This document shows positions 1-13,163 of a DNA stretch of 64,000 nt, piece by piece. The stretch lies in the NCBI RefSeq assembly GCF_022829685.1, contig NZ_JAKSYE010000064.1, positions 62,001-126,000 on the forward strand. The letters are read 5' to 3'. The translations under genes and the position numbers were made by a program. The notes under the pieces were generated by a model. The model made no database searches, was not told where the DNA came from, and was given only the letters and a program-made list of their open reading frames with translations. This stretch comes from Methylobacterium sp. E-045 (GTDB taxonomy: Bacteria > Pseudomonadota > Alphaproteobacteria > Rhizobiales > Beijerinckiaceae). The first letter of the stretch is position 1. Each line of letters opens with the position of its first letter.

Positions 1-3015
<3,015 letters not shown>

Positions 3016-3022
3016 GGCTGGC

Positions 3023-3625
3023 ATGCGGATCTACGGTGATCTCGTCTCGGGCAATTGTCTCAAGGTCAAGATCGTCGCCGATTACCTGCGCCTTTCCTAT
3101 CGCTGGGTGCCGATCGACATCCTGAAGGGCGAAAGCCGCACATCCGACTACCTGTCCCGCTTTCCAGCGGGGCAGGTGCCGGGGGTCGAGTTCGAGGACG
3201 GGCGGTATCTCGCCCAATCGAACGCGATCATCCGGTATCTCGCCCGCGGGAGCACGTTGATCCCGCAGGACGCGTTCCTCGCGGCGAAGATGGACGAGTG
3301 GCTGTTCTGGGAACAGTACAGTCACGAGCCGGCCATCGCGGTCTGCCGGTTCGAGATGCGCTACCTCGGCAAGCCGAAGCAGGCGCGCGATCCGGCCCGG
3401 GTGGCGCGCGGCGAGGCGGCCCTGGACCTGATGGAGGGCCATCTCGGCGGGGTCAAGTGGCTGGTTGGAGAGGAGCTCAGCGTCGCCGACGTGTCGCTCT
3501 TCGCCTATACGCAATGGGCCGACGAGGGCGGATTCGACCTCGCGGCGAGACCGTCGATAAGGGCGTGGCTCACCCGTTGCGCGAATGTTTTCGAGCGCGC
3601 CGACCACGAGCCGGGGACGGGTTAG
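3023..3625 (+). CDS. Glutathione S-transferase family protein
   Basis: A 200-residue cytosolic GST-fold protein. The N-terminal thioredoxin-like half (about 1-75) has the usual P-G-V-E turn before a [10 protein letters not shown] stretch, which matches the family's glutathione gamma-glutamyl binding motif. The C-terminal half is helical, with an N-capping-type [10 protein letters not shown] segment. Start ATG lies 7 bp after the gltB stop. The gene sits between the two glutamate synthase subunits and is probably cotranscribed with them. Its substrate cannot be told from sequence. A link to redox or nitrogen metabolism through the neighbours is only inference. Confidence 0.88.
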   Translation: MRIYGDLVSGNCLKVKIVADYLRLSYRWVPIDILKGESRTSDYLSRFPAGQVPGVEFEDGRYLAQSNAIIRYLARGSTLIPQDAFLAAKMDEWLFWEQYSHEPAIAVCRFEMRYLGKPKQARDPARVARGEAALDLMEGHLGGVKWLVGEELSVADVSLFAYTQWADEGGFDLAARPSIRAWLTRCANVFERADHEPGTG

Positions 3626-3726
3626 TCGGCGGCACCGGGCGGCACAACAGGGATGACGAGCTGAGGCGGACCGGGCCGGTCAACCGCCGCTCGACGGATC
3701 AGACAGACTCGCGAAAGACGATCACG

Positions 3727-5160
<1,434 letters not shown>

Positions 5161-5168
5161 GGTATCGA

Positions 5169-5200
5169 CACCGGGACCGGCTCCCTGTCGGGCCCCGGTG
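5169..5200 (+). terminator. Hairpin downstream of gltD
   Basis: Arms CACCGGG and CCCGGTG pair perfectly with a GC-rich loop that can pair further. It lies 9 bp past the gltD stop and between convergent genes. There is no T-run, so it could act with Rho or as a bidirectional stop. Function is inferred. Confidence 0.45.
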
Positions 5201-5240
5201 ATAGGATCGCTTTCCCCATCCCTCTAGCCCCGAGCCGGGA

Positions 5241-6701
5241 TCAGCCCGGCGGCCATTTGAAATCGTCGGCCCGGCCCGGCTGCGGCATGGGCGCCGAGCC
5301 GCGCTGAAGCACCCTTTCCACGTTGCCCGATGCGTCGCCGTCGCGCGGTCGCCCGCTGATCAGCGTGCCGCCGGGGGTCACTTCGGCGCGGCCGAGGGGA
5401 ATGACCGGGCCGGCCGCCGGCTTCACCGGAAGGGCCGGGATGCCGGGGGGCTCCGGCAGGCTCGGCAGCATCGCCGTGATCTGGCGATCAATCGCGGCGG
5501 TATCGTCGAGCTTCGGCGCTTCGCCATCCAGAAGGGGGCCGGGAACCGTCGCCACGGGCGCGACGGCCGGAGCCTCCGTGGGATTGGCGCCCATGAGACG
5601 TTTCAGTTCGACGTCGGCGAAATGTGCGACCTTGCGGGCGCCCGCCTTGGTGAAATGCACGCCGTCCGACGTCCGCAGCTTGGCTTCCTGCCCTTCGAGG
5701 TCGGGGCCGGTCATGGTGAAGCGGTTGCGGTCGTCGACGAAGCCCGGCCAGATGTCGACATAGGTCCCGCCCGCCTTGGCGACCCGGTCGCGGATCAGGT
5801 CGTTGATCGTGGCGATGTCTTTCGTTAGCGGCTCGCTGCGCATCGGCGGTGCGCCGACCCAGATCAACGGAATCTTCTGGGCGGCGAAGACCTTGGCCAG
5901 GGCGTCCACGCGGTCGCGGTAGATCTCGCGCCAGCGTTCCGTCCCGGGGTCCACGGTCTCCGTCCCGTCACGGATGGGCTGGCGATCGTTGGCGCCGAGC
6001 ATCACCACCGCATAGGAGACCTTGGGGCTGGTTTTCAGAAAATCCTCTGCCGCCTTCGGCCAGTCGACCACATCCTTCCGGACGAGACCGCTATCGGCTT
6101 TCGAGCGGTCGAGGATCGCCACGTCGGTATTGTCCTCGAACACGTCGTCGAGGCCGCGGCCGAGATAGGTCGCCAGCGAGTCGCCGAACACCGCGATGCG
6201 GACCGACGGCTCCGCCTTGGGCTGGACCGGCTTCGGCTGGGCGATCACCGGAGCCGGGCGAGGCCGCTTCGTGTAGGAGCGCTGGCTCTCCCCGATGGTC
6301 GGCGGACGCGGACGGGTGGGGCGGGCCGACGGCACCGGGGTCGGGGTCGGCTGGACCTGCTGCGGCCGATCCTCCCAGGGCCAGTAGAACTGGCGCGGCG
6401 CTTCCTGGGGGGGAGGGGCGTAGCGGCGGTTCGCCTGCCTGCCGCCGTAATCCCCCTCCTCGCGGGGCCGGCGGCGTGGCGCGTAATAGGAATCGCCGCG
6501 AGAGGTCTCGTAGGAATCCCCCCATTGCGCCACGGCGGAAGGGCCTGACGTGAAGAGCAGGGGCGTCGCGAACAGGGTGAGGAAGCAGGCGCGGAGAACG
6601 GCGTCCCTCACTCGTCCCGCAACGGCCACCCCGTGCGATAGGGTCTTGACGGTCCTTGATGCCACGCTGCGACCTGCCTGCTGATCGTCGGACGACGACA
6701 C
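5241..6701 (-). CDS. DUF459-type SGNH/GDSL hydrolase, exported, proline-rich linker
   Basis: A 486-residue protein. A hydrophobic segment at about residues 35-55 ending near AVAQ looks like a signal peptide or anchor. It is followed by a long Arg/Pro/Gln-rich disordered region (about 60-165), then an SGNH hydrolase domain with block I FGDSLA (nucleophile Ser), block III MLGANDRQ and block V DGVHFT (Asp/His). The tail after about 375 is again proline-rich. Family members are predicted periplasmic esterases or acyl-modifying enzymes; the substrate is unknown. It is convergent with gltD. Start choice is moderately sure, since the N-terminal extension before the hydrophobic segment is long. Confidence 0.85.
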   Translation of the reverse strand: MSSSDDQQAGRSVASRTVKTLSHGVAVAGRVRDAVLRACFLTLFATPLLFTSGPSAVAQWGDSYETSRGDSYYAPRRRPREEGDYGGRQANRRYAPPPQEAPRQFYWPWEDRPQQVQPTPTPVPSARPTRPRPPTIGESQRSYTKRPRPAPVIAQPKPVQPKAEPSVRIAVFGDSLATYLGRGLDDVFEDNTDVAILDRSKADSGLVRKDVVDWPKAAEDFLKTSPKVSYAVVMLGANDRQPIRDGTETVDPGTERWREIYRDRVDALAKVFAAQKIPLIWVGAPPMRSEPLTKDIATINDLIRDRVAKAGGTYVDIWPGFVDDRNRFTMTGPDLEGQEAKLRTSDGVHFTKAGARKVAHFADVELKRLMGANPTEAPAVAPVATVPGPLLDGEAPKLDDTAAIDRQITAMLPSLPEPPGIPALPVKPAAGPVIPLGRAEVTPGGTLISGRPRDGDASGNVERVLQRGSAPMPQPGRADDFKWPPG

Positions 6702-6841
6702 CCCTCCATCTTAGCCGACGATCCGCCCCGCGTCTAAGCGTGCCTCACGAAACGCCCGATCACCCTCGGTCCCCGCTCTGAGCACGGCGGCCCAGCGGGT
6801 GTTCTGTGAGAGACGCCAAGGATACCTTGCGAGGCGAAACA

Positions 6842-8068
6842 TCATGGACGCGCCGACAGGTGCTCCAGAAGGGCCGGGGTGGCGTAGCCGTCGGCCACGA
6901 GACCTTCCTTGATCTGATACCGGCGGACCGCCTCCCGCAGCTTCGGTCCGGCCCGGCCGTCGGCGTCGCCGACATAGAGGTCGCGGGCGGCAAGGCCCTT
7001 CTGCAACGCCTGCAGGCCCGCCTTGTCGAGGCGGGGCGCATTCGTCGGCCAGGGCGCCGCCAAGGCCGGGCCGCCGGCGAGCCGGTCGGCGAGATGGCCG
7101 ACCGCGAGCGCATAGGAATCGGACGTGTTGTAGGCCCGGACCACCTCGAAATTGTCGGTGATCAGGAAGACCGGCCCGCCCGAACCGCCGGGCAGGAACA
7201 GGCTCGCCGCGCCCGAGGCCGGCAGGGCACCGCCATCGATCCTGCGAACGCCGCGCTTGGTGAAGTCCGACAGGTCCGCCCGGTACCGCGTCAGGTCGAA
7301 CCCGCCGGGAAGCGTCACGGCGTAGCCCCACGACAGGTCCCGATTCCAGCCGAGGGCCTGGAGATAGGCGGCGATGGAGGCGAGGGCATCGGCCTCGGAG
7401 CGCCAGATGTCGCGGTGGCCATCCCCGTCGAAATCGACCGCGTGTTTGAGGAAGGTCGAGGGAAGGAACTGGGTCTGACCCATGGCGCCGGCCCATGAGC
7501 CTTTCATCGCCTCGGGGGCGATGTCGCCGCGCTGAAGAATGGTCAGGGCGTCGAGGAGTTCGTCGCGAAACAGCGTGCCGCGGAAGCGCGCCTGCGCCAG
7601 GGTCGCCAGGGCGCGGATGGTCGGGACGGTCCCGCCGCTCGCCCCGAAATCCGATTCGACCCCCCAGAAGGCGAGGACGATCCAGCGCGGCACGCCCGTG
7701 CGCGCCTCGACCGCCGTCAGGGTATCCGAAAGACGCGCCGCCTGGGATCGCCCTTTGGCGATCCGTCCGGTCGACACCGCGCCGACCAGATACTCCCAGA
7801 CCGGGCGTCCGAACTCGCCCTGCGCCGTGGTCCGGGCGAGGATGCCGGGATCGGGTGAGGATATTCCGCGAAACGCCGCGTCGAAGGTCGCCGCGCTGAT
7901 CCCACGGGCCTTCGCATCGGGTCGCAGGGCATCGATGAAGCTGCGGAACGATGCGTTGGCCGCGATATCCGGTTTCGCGGCCGCGGCGGGGCGGACGGCG
8001 TCCTGTGCCCTGGCCTCGACCGCCAGGAGGACGCAGACGGTCGTGGCGGCGCGAAGGAGCGTCCTCAT
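6842..8068 (-). CDS. Lytic murein transglycosylase, MltB (SLT_2) family
   Basis: A 408-residue periplasmic enzyme that cleaves peptidoglycan glycan strands to give 1,6-anhydro-muropeptides. An N-terminal signal peptide (TTVCVLLAVEARAQ) leads into the MltB-type catalytic domain, with catalytic Glu138 in FWGVESDFG and the family block MGQTQFLPSTF. The C-terminal 60 residues (YVGDADGRAGPKLREAVRRY) form a putative peptidoglycan-binding domain. Its ATG overlaps the galE stop by 4 bp (ATGA), so it is translationally coupled behind galE. Length and domain order are normal. Confidence 0.93.
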   Translation of the reverse strand: MRTLLRAATTVCVLLAVEARAQDAVRPAAAAKPDIAANASFRSFIDALRPDAKARGISAATFDAAFRGISSPDPGILARTTAQGEFGRPVWEYLVGAVSTGRIAKGRSQAARLSDTLTAVEARTGVPRWIVLAFWGVESDFGASGGTVPTIRALATLAQARFRGTLFRDELLDALTILQRGDIAPEAMKGSWAGAMGQTQFLPSTFLKHAVDFDGDGHRDIWRSEADALASIAAYLQALGWNRDLSWGYAVTLPGGFDLTRYRADLSDFTKRGVRRIDGGALPASGAASLFLPGGSGGPVFLITDNFEVVRAYNTSDSYALAVGHLADRLAGGPALAAPWPTNAPRLDKAGLQALQKGLAARDLYVGDADGRAGPKLREAVRRYQIKEGLVADGYATPALLEHLSARP

Positions 8069-9057
8069 AAACGGTTGCGCCGGGCCAGGGTCTCTTCCCA
8101 GGCGAGGGCCTGGGACACGATCCCGTCGAGGTCGTCATGGCGCGGCCGCCATCCCAACTCGTCGCGGATCCGGTCCGCCTTCGCCACGATCTGCGCCGGG
8201 TCGCCCGGCCGGCGCGGCGTCAGCCTCACCTCGAAATCGCGGCCCGAGATACGCTTGACCACCTCGATGACGTCGAGGACCGAATAGCCGCGACCGTAGC
8301 CGCAATTGAGCGTCTTGCTGGCGCCGCCCGAGCGCAGATGCGCGATCGCCACGCAATGGGCATCGGCGAGGTCGGAGACCTGGATGTAGTCGCGCAGGCA
8401 CGAGCCGTCGGGGGTGGGATAATCCGTGCCGAACACGTCGAGATGGGTGCGCCGGCCGAGTGCCGCCTGCGTGGCGACCTTGATGAGGTGGGTCGCGTCG
8501 CTGGCCGATTGACCGCTGCGCCCGCGCGGATCGGCCCCGGCGACGTTGAAGTAGCGCAGAATGACGTAGCTGAAGCCGTGCGCCTTGGCCGCGTCGGCGA
8601 TCATCCATTCGCTCATCAGTTTCGAGCGGCCGTAGGGGTTGATCGGCGCGGCGACGAGATCTTCGGGAACCGGGACGATTTCCGGCTCGCCGTAGATCGC
8701 GGCGGTGGAGGAGAAGATGACGTGCTTCACCCCGCCCGCGACGGCGGCCTCGATGAGCGCCCTCGTCTTCACCGTGTTCGACAGATAGTAGCCGAGCGGG
8801 TCCGCCACCGATTCCGGCACCACGATCTTGGCGGCGAAATGCGCCAGGACGTCGATTCCGTGCTCGGCGATGACCCGTTTCACCAGGGCCTGATCGGCCA
8901 CGTCACCCACCACCAGGGTGACCTGGGGCGGGAGCACCCAGTCGAAACCGGTGGACAGATCATCGAGGACGACGACGTCCTCGTGGCCGGCATCGAGCAG
9001 TGCCAGCACCATGTGGCTGCCAATATAACCCGCGCCTCCCGTCACCAGAATCGCCAT
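8065..9057 (-). CDS. galE: UDP-glucose 4-epimerase
   Basis: A 330-residue short-chain dehydrogenase-type enzyme interconverting UDP-glucose and UDP-galactose for surface polysaccharide. The NAD-binding motif GGAGYIGS is at residues 7-14, the S/T patch is FSSTAAIYG, and the catalytic pair YGRSK gives Y142 and K146. The ATG at 9057 is chosen because the Rossmann fold begins immediately after it; an upstream in-frame extension has no homology-like character. It is divergent from galU, which makes UDP-glucose, so the two UDP-sugar genes share one intergenic region. It overlaps the downstream transglycosylase by 4 bp. Confidence 0.96.
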   Translation of the reverse strand: MAILVTGGAGYIGSHMVLALLDAGHEDVVVLDDLSTGFDWVLPPQVTLVVGDVADQALVKRVIAEHGIDVLAHFAAKIVVPESVADPLGYYLSNTVKTRALIEAAVAGGVKHVIFSSTAAIYGEPEIVPVPEDLVAAPINPYGRSKLMSEWMIADAAKAHGFSYVILRYFNVAGADPRGRSGQSASDATHLIKVATQAALGRRTHLDVFGTDYPTPDGSCLRDYIQVSDLADAHCVAIAHLRSGGASKTLNCGYGRGYSVLDVIEVVKRISGRDFEVRLTPRRPGDPAQIVAKADRIRDELGWRPRHDDLDGIVSQALAWEETLARRNRL

Positions 9058-9161
9058 GGCCCCACTTCCATTCCCGCGGACTTCGCGGAAGATATACCTG
9101 AAACCCTCCGCATGATCATGTGGTGAGTTGCGCCGCCTCGGCCGTGGAAATGGTTTTGTTC

Positions 9162-9190
9162 TTGCTCGCGCGGTCACGACAACGTGCTAT
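9162..9190 (+). promoter_or_regulatory. Probable sigma70-type promoter of galU
   Basis: TTGCTC at 9162-9167 and TGCTAT at 9185-9190 are separated by 17 bp, about 55 bp before the galU start. This is the best housekeeping-type pair in the 188-bp galE/galU divergent region. It is a sequence-based guess only. Confidence 0.45.
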
Positions 9191-9245
9191 CGTTCTTCGC
9201 CTCCGGGTTGTTCCCACCGCATTTTAAGAGACCGGGTCCCGCTTG

Positions 9246-10112
9246 ATGAAACCGATTCGTAAAGCCGTCCTGCCTGTCGCAGGGTTGGGTACCCGCTTCC
9301 TGCCTGCCACCAAGGCCGTCCCGAAGGAAATGCTCACCGTGGTCGACCGGCCGGTGGTCCAGCATGTGGTGGACGAGGCGCGCGAGGCCGGGATCGAGCA
9401 TTTCATCTTCGTCACCGGACGCGGCAAGGCCGTGATCGAGGATCACTTCGACATCGCCTTCGAGCTCGACCGGATGCTGCAGGAGCGCGGCAAGGAAGCG
9501 GTCTACGAGGAGCTGAAGCGGGACCTCCCCGCCGCCGGGCAGACGAGCTTCACCCGCCAGCAGGCTCCCCTCGGCCTCGGCCATGCGGTCTGGTGCGCCC
9601 GCGAGATCGTCGGCGACGAGCCCTTCGCCGTGCTGCTGCCGGACATGCTGAGCAAGGGCTGCATGCAGCAGATGCTCTCGGCCTACGAGCGCCATGGCGG
9701 CAACGTCATCGCCGTGGAAGAGGTGAAGCCGGAGGAGACCCACCAGTACGGCATCGTCGGCGTCGGCGAGACCTACGGGCAGACCTTCGAGATCAACGGC
9801 ATGATCGAGAAGCCCAAACAGGGCACCGCCCCGTCGAACTTCATCATCTCCGGGCGCTACATCCTCCAGCCGGAGATCTTCTCGATCCTCGAGCACGGCG
9901 AGAAGGGGGCCGGCGGCGAGATCCAGCTCACCGACGCCATGATCCGGCTGGCCGAGAAGCAGTCCTTCTACGGCATGCGCTACGAGGGCCGGACCTACGA
10001 CACCGGTTCGAAGCTCGGCTTCCTCACGGCGAACATCGCCTATGCCCTCGAGCGCAAGGATCTGGCCGGGCCGCTGAAGGCCGAAATCGCCCGTCTTCTC
10101 AAGGAATTGTGA
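9246..10112 (+). CDS. galU: UTP-glucose-1-phosphate uridylyltransferase
   Basis: A 288-residue nucleotidyltransferase making UDP-glucose from UTP and glucose-1-phosphate. The signature [18 protein letters not shown] is at the N-terminus, with the uridine-binding [13 protein letters not shown] and the sugar-binding FxEKP-like block [16 protein letters not shown] 9246 is preferred over the immediately upstream TTG. Length is normal. It sits divergent to galE and is followed by a 190-bp spacer that carries a small-RNA-like unit before the strong terminator. Confidence 0.96.
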   Translation: MKPIRKAVLPVAGLGTRFLPATKAVPKEMLTVVDRPVVQHVVDEAREAGIEHFIFVTGRGKAVIEDHFDIAFELDRMLQERGKEAVYEELKRDLPAAGQTSFTRQQAPLGLGHAVWCAREIVGDEPFAVLLPDMLSKGCMQQMLSAYERHGGNVIAVEEVKPEETHQYGIVGVGETYGQTFEINGMIEKPKQGTAPSNFIISGRYILQPEIFSILEHGEKGAGGEIQLTDAMIRLAEKQSFYGMRYEGRTYDTGSKLGFLTANIAYALERKDLAGPLKAEIARLLKEL

Positions 10113-10206
10113 GCCGAAACGGCCGAGACCTGCAAGCTGCGCCGTATGGTGCATCCGACGCGGGCGGGGCATGCGCCGTGCGCAGCCTTTCGGCGGCGAA
10201 ACACCC

Positions 10207-10234
10207 TTGCGTTTTGTGCGACGCACTTTACATT
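10207..10234 (+). promoter_or_regulatory. Putative promoter of the downstream small RNA
   Basis: TTGCGT at 10207-10212 and TACATT at 10229-10234 are 16 bp apart. They are placed so that transcription would begin near 10241 and end at the terminator at about 10329. The region is locally AT-richer than its surroundings. Confidence 0.4.
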
Positions 10235-10240
10235 GTGCAT

Positions 10241-10329
10241 TGCGAGATCGCGATGGCGTCGCGGTCCCGTAGCCCTTCTTGGGCGTTTCCTCCCTAGACT
10301 TCGGGCCGCTCTTCGGAGCGGCCTTTTTT
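10241..10329 (+). ncRNA. Candidate trans-acting small RNA with anti-Shine-Dalgarno motif
   Basis: About 89 nt with no credible coding potential. A short GCCC-TTCTT-GGGC hairpin is followed by an unpaired GTTTCCTCCCTAGACTT stretch and then a perfect terminator stem. The CCTCC core is complementary to Shine-Dalgarno sequences. This layout resembles the alphaproteobacterial anti-SD sRNAs such as the alpha-r14 type, recalled from general knowledge and not searched. The alternative is that the segment is only the 3' UTR of galU. Start is inferred from the promoter-like hexamers. Confidence 0.5.
10304..10329 (+). terminator. Rho-independent terminator
   Basis: A perfect 8-bp stem GGCCGCTC / GAGCGGCC closes a TTCG tetraloop and is followed directly by six T residues. 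It ends the galU/sRNA transcript on the plus strand. The opposite strand lacks a T-run, so it is one-directional. Confidence 0.92.
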
Positions 10330-10420
10330 CTTGGGCGCCTCGTTTTCCGCCGGGTTCGGGCTGAGCGCGGCGATTGAGGCGCGCACGAACCCTGGATGTG
10401 CCTGGCCTGGAAACGCGGGC

Positions 10421-11329
10421 CTATTCGGCCGCCATCCTGCGCGGCGTGAGGCTGTCCATCTCCTCGGCGACCGCCTTCACCACCTCGCGCAGCATCCAGA
10501 CCAGATCGGCGAAGCCCTGCGTGACCGCGAGGGTGGTCTCGTTCATGTAGAGACCGCGATTGATCTCGATCTGAAGCGCGTGACGGCCGATATTCGGCTC
10601 GCCGTAATGTTCGGTGATGAAGCCGCCCGCATAGGGCTTGTTGCGCAGGGTGCGGAAGCCGCGCGCGCGCAGATGATGTTCGAACGCCGCGATCAGGGCC
10701 GGCGTGCAGCTCGTTCCAAACCTGTCGCCGAGGACGAAATCGGCCTTGGAATCCTCCTCGCGCAGCAGGCTCGACGACGGCATCGAGTGGCAATCGATCA
10801 GGAGGGCGTGGCCGAAGACGCGGGCCGTGCGCTGGACGAGGCCGCGCAGGGCACGGTGATACGGTTTGTAGAGGTCCTCGATCCGCGCGACCGCCTCTTC
10901 CACGGGAAACCGCCCGCGGTAGATCTCCTGACCGTCGGCGACCACCCTCGGCACCGTGCCGAGGCCGCCGGCCACCCGCATGGACCGCGTGTTGGCGAAG
11001 GGCGGAAGGCGCCCGTCGAACATGCGCGGGTCGAGCTCGTAGGGCTCGCGGTTCACGTCGAGATAGGCCCGTGGGAAGTTCGCGCGCATCAGCGGCGCGC
11101 CGAGATCGACCACCGGCGCGAACAGCCGGTCGACATAGGCGTCCTCCGAGCGCCGGAGCGCCAACGGGTCGAGGCGCGACGTCGCCAGGAAGGCCTTCGG
11201 GTAGACCGCCCCGGAATGAGGCGTGTTGAACACGAAGGGAAGCGTGTGTTCCCGCGGCTCGTCGATGGCGAAGGGGGGCGCGAAATCTCCTGGAGTCGCG
11301 GCATCCCGGCGAGGGTTCGGCTCGGTCAT
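10421..11329 (-). CDS. N-formylglutamate amidohydrolase family protein
   Basis: A 302-residue protein of the HutG-like N-formylglutamate amidohydrolase family, which hydrolyses N-formyl-glutamate in histidine breakdown. Family blocks seen are FVFNTPHSG near the N-terminus, RANFPRAYLDVNRE, ALLIDCHSMP and LQIEINRGLYM, which supply the His/Glu/Asp metal-site candidates. ATG 11329 is chosen because the family N-terminus follows; the frame runs on upstream for 87 residues without homology-like character. No other hut genes are nearby, so its true substrate could differ. It is divergent from cpdR. Confidence 0.88.
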   Translation of the reverse strand: MTEPNPRRDAATPGDFAPPFAIDEPREHTLPFVFNTPHSGAVYPKAFLATSRLDPLALRRSEDAYVDRLFAPVVDLGAPLMRANFPRAYLDVNREPYELDPRMFDGRLPPFANTRSMRVAGGLGTVPRVVADGQEIYRGRFPVEEAVARIEDLYKPYHRALRGLVQRTARVFGHALLIDCHSMPSSSLLREEDSKADFVLGDRFGTSCTPALIAAFEHHLRARGFRTLRNKPYAGGFITEHYGEPNIGRHALQIEINRGLYMNETTLAVTQGFADLVWMLREVVKAVAEEMDSLTPRRMAAE

Positions 11330-11395
11330 CGCGGCGTGGGCGCCCAGGGGCTCAAGGGGAAACGCATGGTCACACTGTGCGGCGCGCGAGGGGGC

Positions 11396-11411
11396 GTGTC
11401 CACTGTGACAC
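11396..11411. promoter_or_regulatory. Inverted repeat GTGTC-N6-GACAC in the cpdR upstream region
   Basis: Perfect 5-bp arms with a 6-bp spacer, located between the divergent amidohydrolase and cpdR genes. It could be an operator for either gene. The bound protein is unknown. Confidence 0.3.
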
Positions 11412-11537
11412 GGACCGTGGTGAAGCGACCGGCGTGCTCCTGTGCACGCGGCCCGGCCCCCGATCGCAACACCTTGTTTACCAAGTCTGCGCTTTATGAA
11501 AAGAACACAGCGACTCAAGGGTGCGGGACACCGACCG

Positions 11538-11894
11538 ATGAAGATCCTCCTGGCCGAAGACGACAACGACATGCGCCGGTTCCTGGCCAAGGCGTTGCAG
11601 AATGCCGGCTATGACGTGCTGTCGTTCGACAACGGCCTCTCGGCCTATAATCGGCTGCGCGAGGAGCCCTTCGAACTGCTCCTTACCGACATCGTGATGC
11701 CCGAGATGGACGGGATCGAGTTGGCCCGCCGCGCCACCGAACTCGATCCGGACATCAAGGTGATGTTCATCACGGGTTTCGCGGCGGTCGCCCTCAACCC
11801 TGACTCGAAGGCTCCGAAGGACGCGAAGGTTCTGTCCAAGCCCTTCCACCTGCGCGATCTCGTCAACGAGGTCGAGAAGCTGCTGGCCGCCTGA
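11538..11894 (+). CDS. cpdR: CpdR-like single-domain response regulator
   Basis: A 118-residue receiver domain without an output domain. The acidic pocket is EDD (residues 7-9), the phospho-acceptor is D51 in LLTDIVMPEMDG and the conserved lysine is K101 in LSKPFH. In Caulobacter and rhizobia, CpdR in its unphosphorylated form primes ClpXP for cell-cycle proteolysis and is controlled by the CckA-ChpT relay that also feeds CtrA. The length, the KVMFITGFAAVAL block and the absence of an output domain fit CpdR closely. The start is placed at the ATG beginning MKILLAEDD. It is followed by an independent-looking grxC unit. Confidence 0.9.
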   Translation: MKILLAEDDNDMRRFLAKALQNAGYDVLSFDNGLSAYNRLREEPFELLLTDIVMPEMDGIELARRATELDPDIKVMFITGFAAVALNPDSKAPKDAKVLSKPFHLRDLVNEVEKLLAA

Positions 11895-11993
11895 GACGGG
11901 ACATGCTCCCCCGGCCGACGACGGCTTTGTCATAGGAAGGTGGCGGCCGTTCCCCTATATGCTGAGGGGAGCGAAGCGGGACGTCAGCAAACC

Positions 11994-12266
11994 ATGCCTC
12001 CGGTGACCATCTACACGACAGCCTGGTGCCCTTACTGCACCGCCGCCAAGACCTTGCTGCGGGAGAAGGGCGTTTCTTTCACGGAGATCGACGTCGAGAA
12101 GACGCCGGGCTCGCGCCTCGCCATGATCCAGCGTGCCGGCGGCCGGACCAGCGTGCCGCAGATCTTCATCGGCGAGACGCATGTGGGCGGCTGCGACGAC
12201 CTCTATGCCCTCGACCGGTCGGGCAAGCTCGATCCGCTCCTGTCGACGCCGGCGGTGCCGTCATGA
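11994..12266 (+). CDS. grxC: Glutaredoxin 3
   Basis: A 90-residue dithiol glutaredoxin with the CPYC active site (C12, C15), a TSVPQIFIGETHVGG glutathione-binding stretch and a following GCDD motif. It reduces disulfides and mixed disulfides at the expense of glutathione in the cytoplasm. The stop overlaps the next ATG (ATGA), so it is coupled to the nitrilase-like gene, whose family includes deaminated-glutathione amidase. A shared glutathione theme is a reasonable inference. Confidence 0.96.
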   Translation: MPPVTIYTTAWCPYCTAAKTLLREKGVSFTEIDVEKTPGSRLAMIQRAGGRTSVPQIFIGETHVGGCDDLYALDRSGKLDPLLSTPAVPS

Positions 12267-13144
12267 GCGACGCGTCGCCGATGCCCGAGGCGAAAGCCGA
12301 GCCCCGCTTCGTCGCGGCCTGCATCCAGATGCGCTCGGGGCGTGATCCCCTCGCCAACCGCGATGCCGCCGTCGCCCTCGTGCGGGAGGCGGCGTCACAG
12401 GGGGCACACTACGTACAGACGCCGGAGATGACCTCCCTGGTGGAGCGGGACAAAGCCAGCCTGTTCGCCAACGTGCGCGAGCAGGACGAGGATGTGACCC
12501 TGGCGGCCCTGCGCGACGTGGCCCGCGAACGCCGCATCGTCGTCCATATCGGCTCCCTAGCCGTGCGGAACGGCGACAAGATCGCCAACCGTGCCTTCCT
12601 CATCGATGCGGAGGGGGCGATCACCGCCTCTTACGACAAGCTCCACCTCTATGACGTGGACCTTCCCAACGGCGAGCGCTGGCGGGAATCCAACACCTAT
12701 ACGGGTGGTGCCTGCGCGGTCGTCGCCGAGACGCCCTGGGCCCCCCTCGGCATCGCGATCTGCTACGACCTTCGGTTCCCGGCCCTGTACCGGGCTCTCG
12801 CGGAAGCCGGGGCGACGATCCTCAGCGCACCGGCCTGTTTCACCAAGCAGACCGGCGAGGCGCATTGGCATGTCCTTCACCGCGCCCGCGCCATCGAGAC
12901 CGGATCGTTCATGCTCTCGGCCGCCCAAGGCGGTCGTCACGAGGACGGACGCGAGACCTACGGTCACTCGATCATCGTCGATCCCTGGGGCAAGGTGCTG
13001 GCGGATGCCGGCGGGGCGGAGCCCGGCGTGATCCTGGCCGAGATCGACCTCGCCCGCGTCACCGAGGCACGGGGCCGGATTCCCGCCCTCAAACACGCGC
13101 GTCCCTTCACGGTGGAACGGGTCGGGCGGACGGGTCGAGCATGA
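12263..13144 (+). CDS. Carbon-nitrogen hydrolase, Nit1/Nit2-like (probable deaminated glutathione amidase)
   Basis: A 293-residue nitrilase-superfamily amidase. The catalytic triad is visible as E55 (QTPEMTS), K126 (YDKLHLYDVD) and C167 (AICYDLRFP). The DKLHLYDVD and CYDLRFP blocks match the Nit branch that clears deaminated glutathione formed by transaminase side reactions. Its start overlaps the grxC stop by 4 bp. Substrate assignment rests on family and neighbour, so an omega-amidase activity cannot be excluded. Confidence 0.88.
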   Translation: MSDASPMPEAKAEPRFVAACIQMRSGRDPLANRDAAVALVREAASQGAHYVQTPEMTSLVERDKASLFANVREQDEDVTLAALRDVARERRIVVHIGSLAVRNGDKIANRAFLIDAEGAITASYDKLHLYDVDLPNGERWRESNTYTGGACAVVAETPWAPLGIAICYDLRFPALYRALAEAGATILSAPACFTKQTGEAHWHVLHRARAIETGSFMLSAAQGGRHEDGRETYGHSIIVDPWGKVLADAGGAEPGVILAEIDLARVTEARGRIPALKHARPFTVERVGRTGRA

Positions 13145-13163
13145 GACCGGTCCGGTCCCGCCG

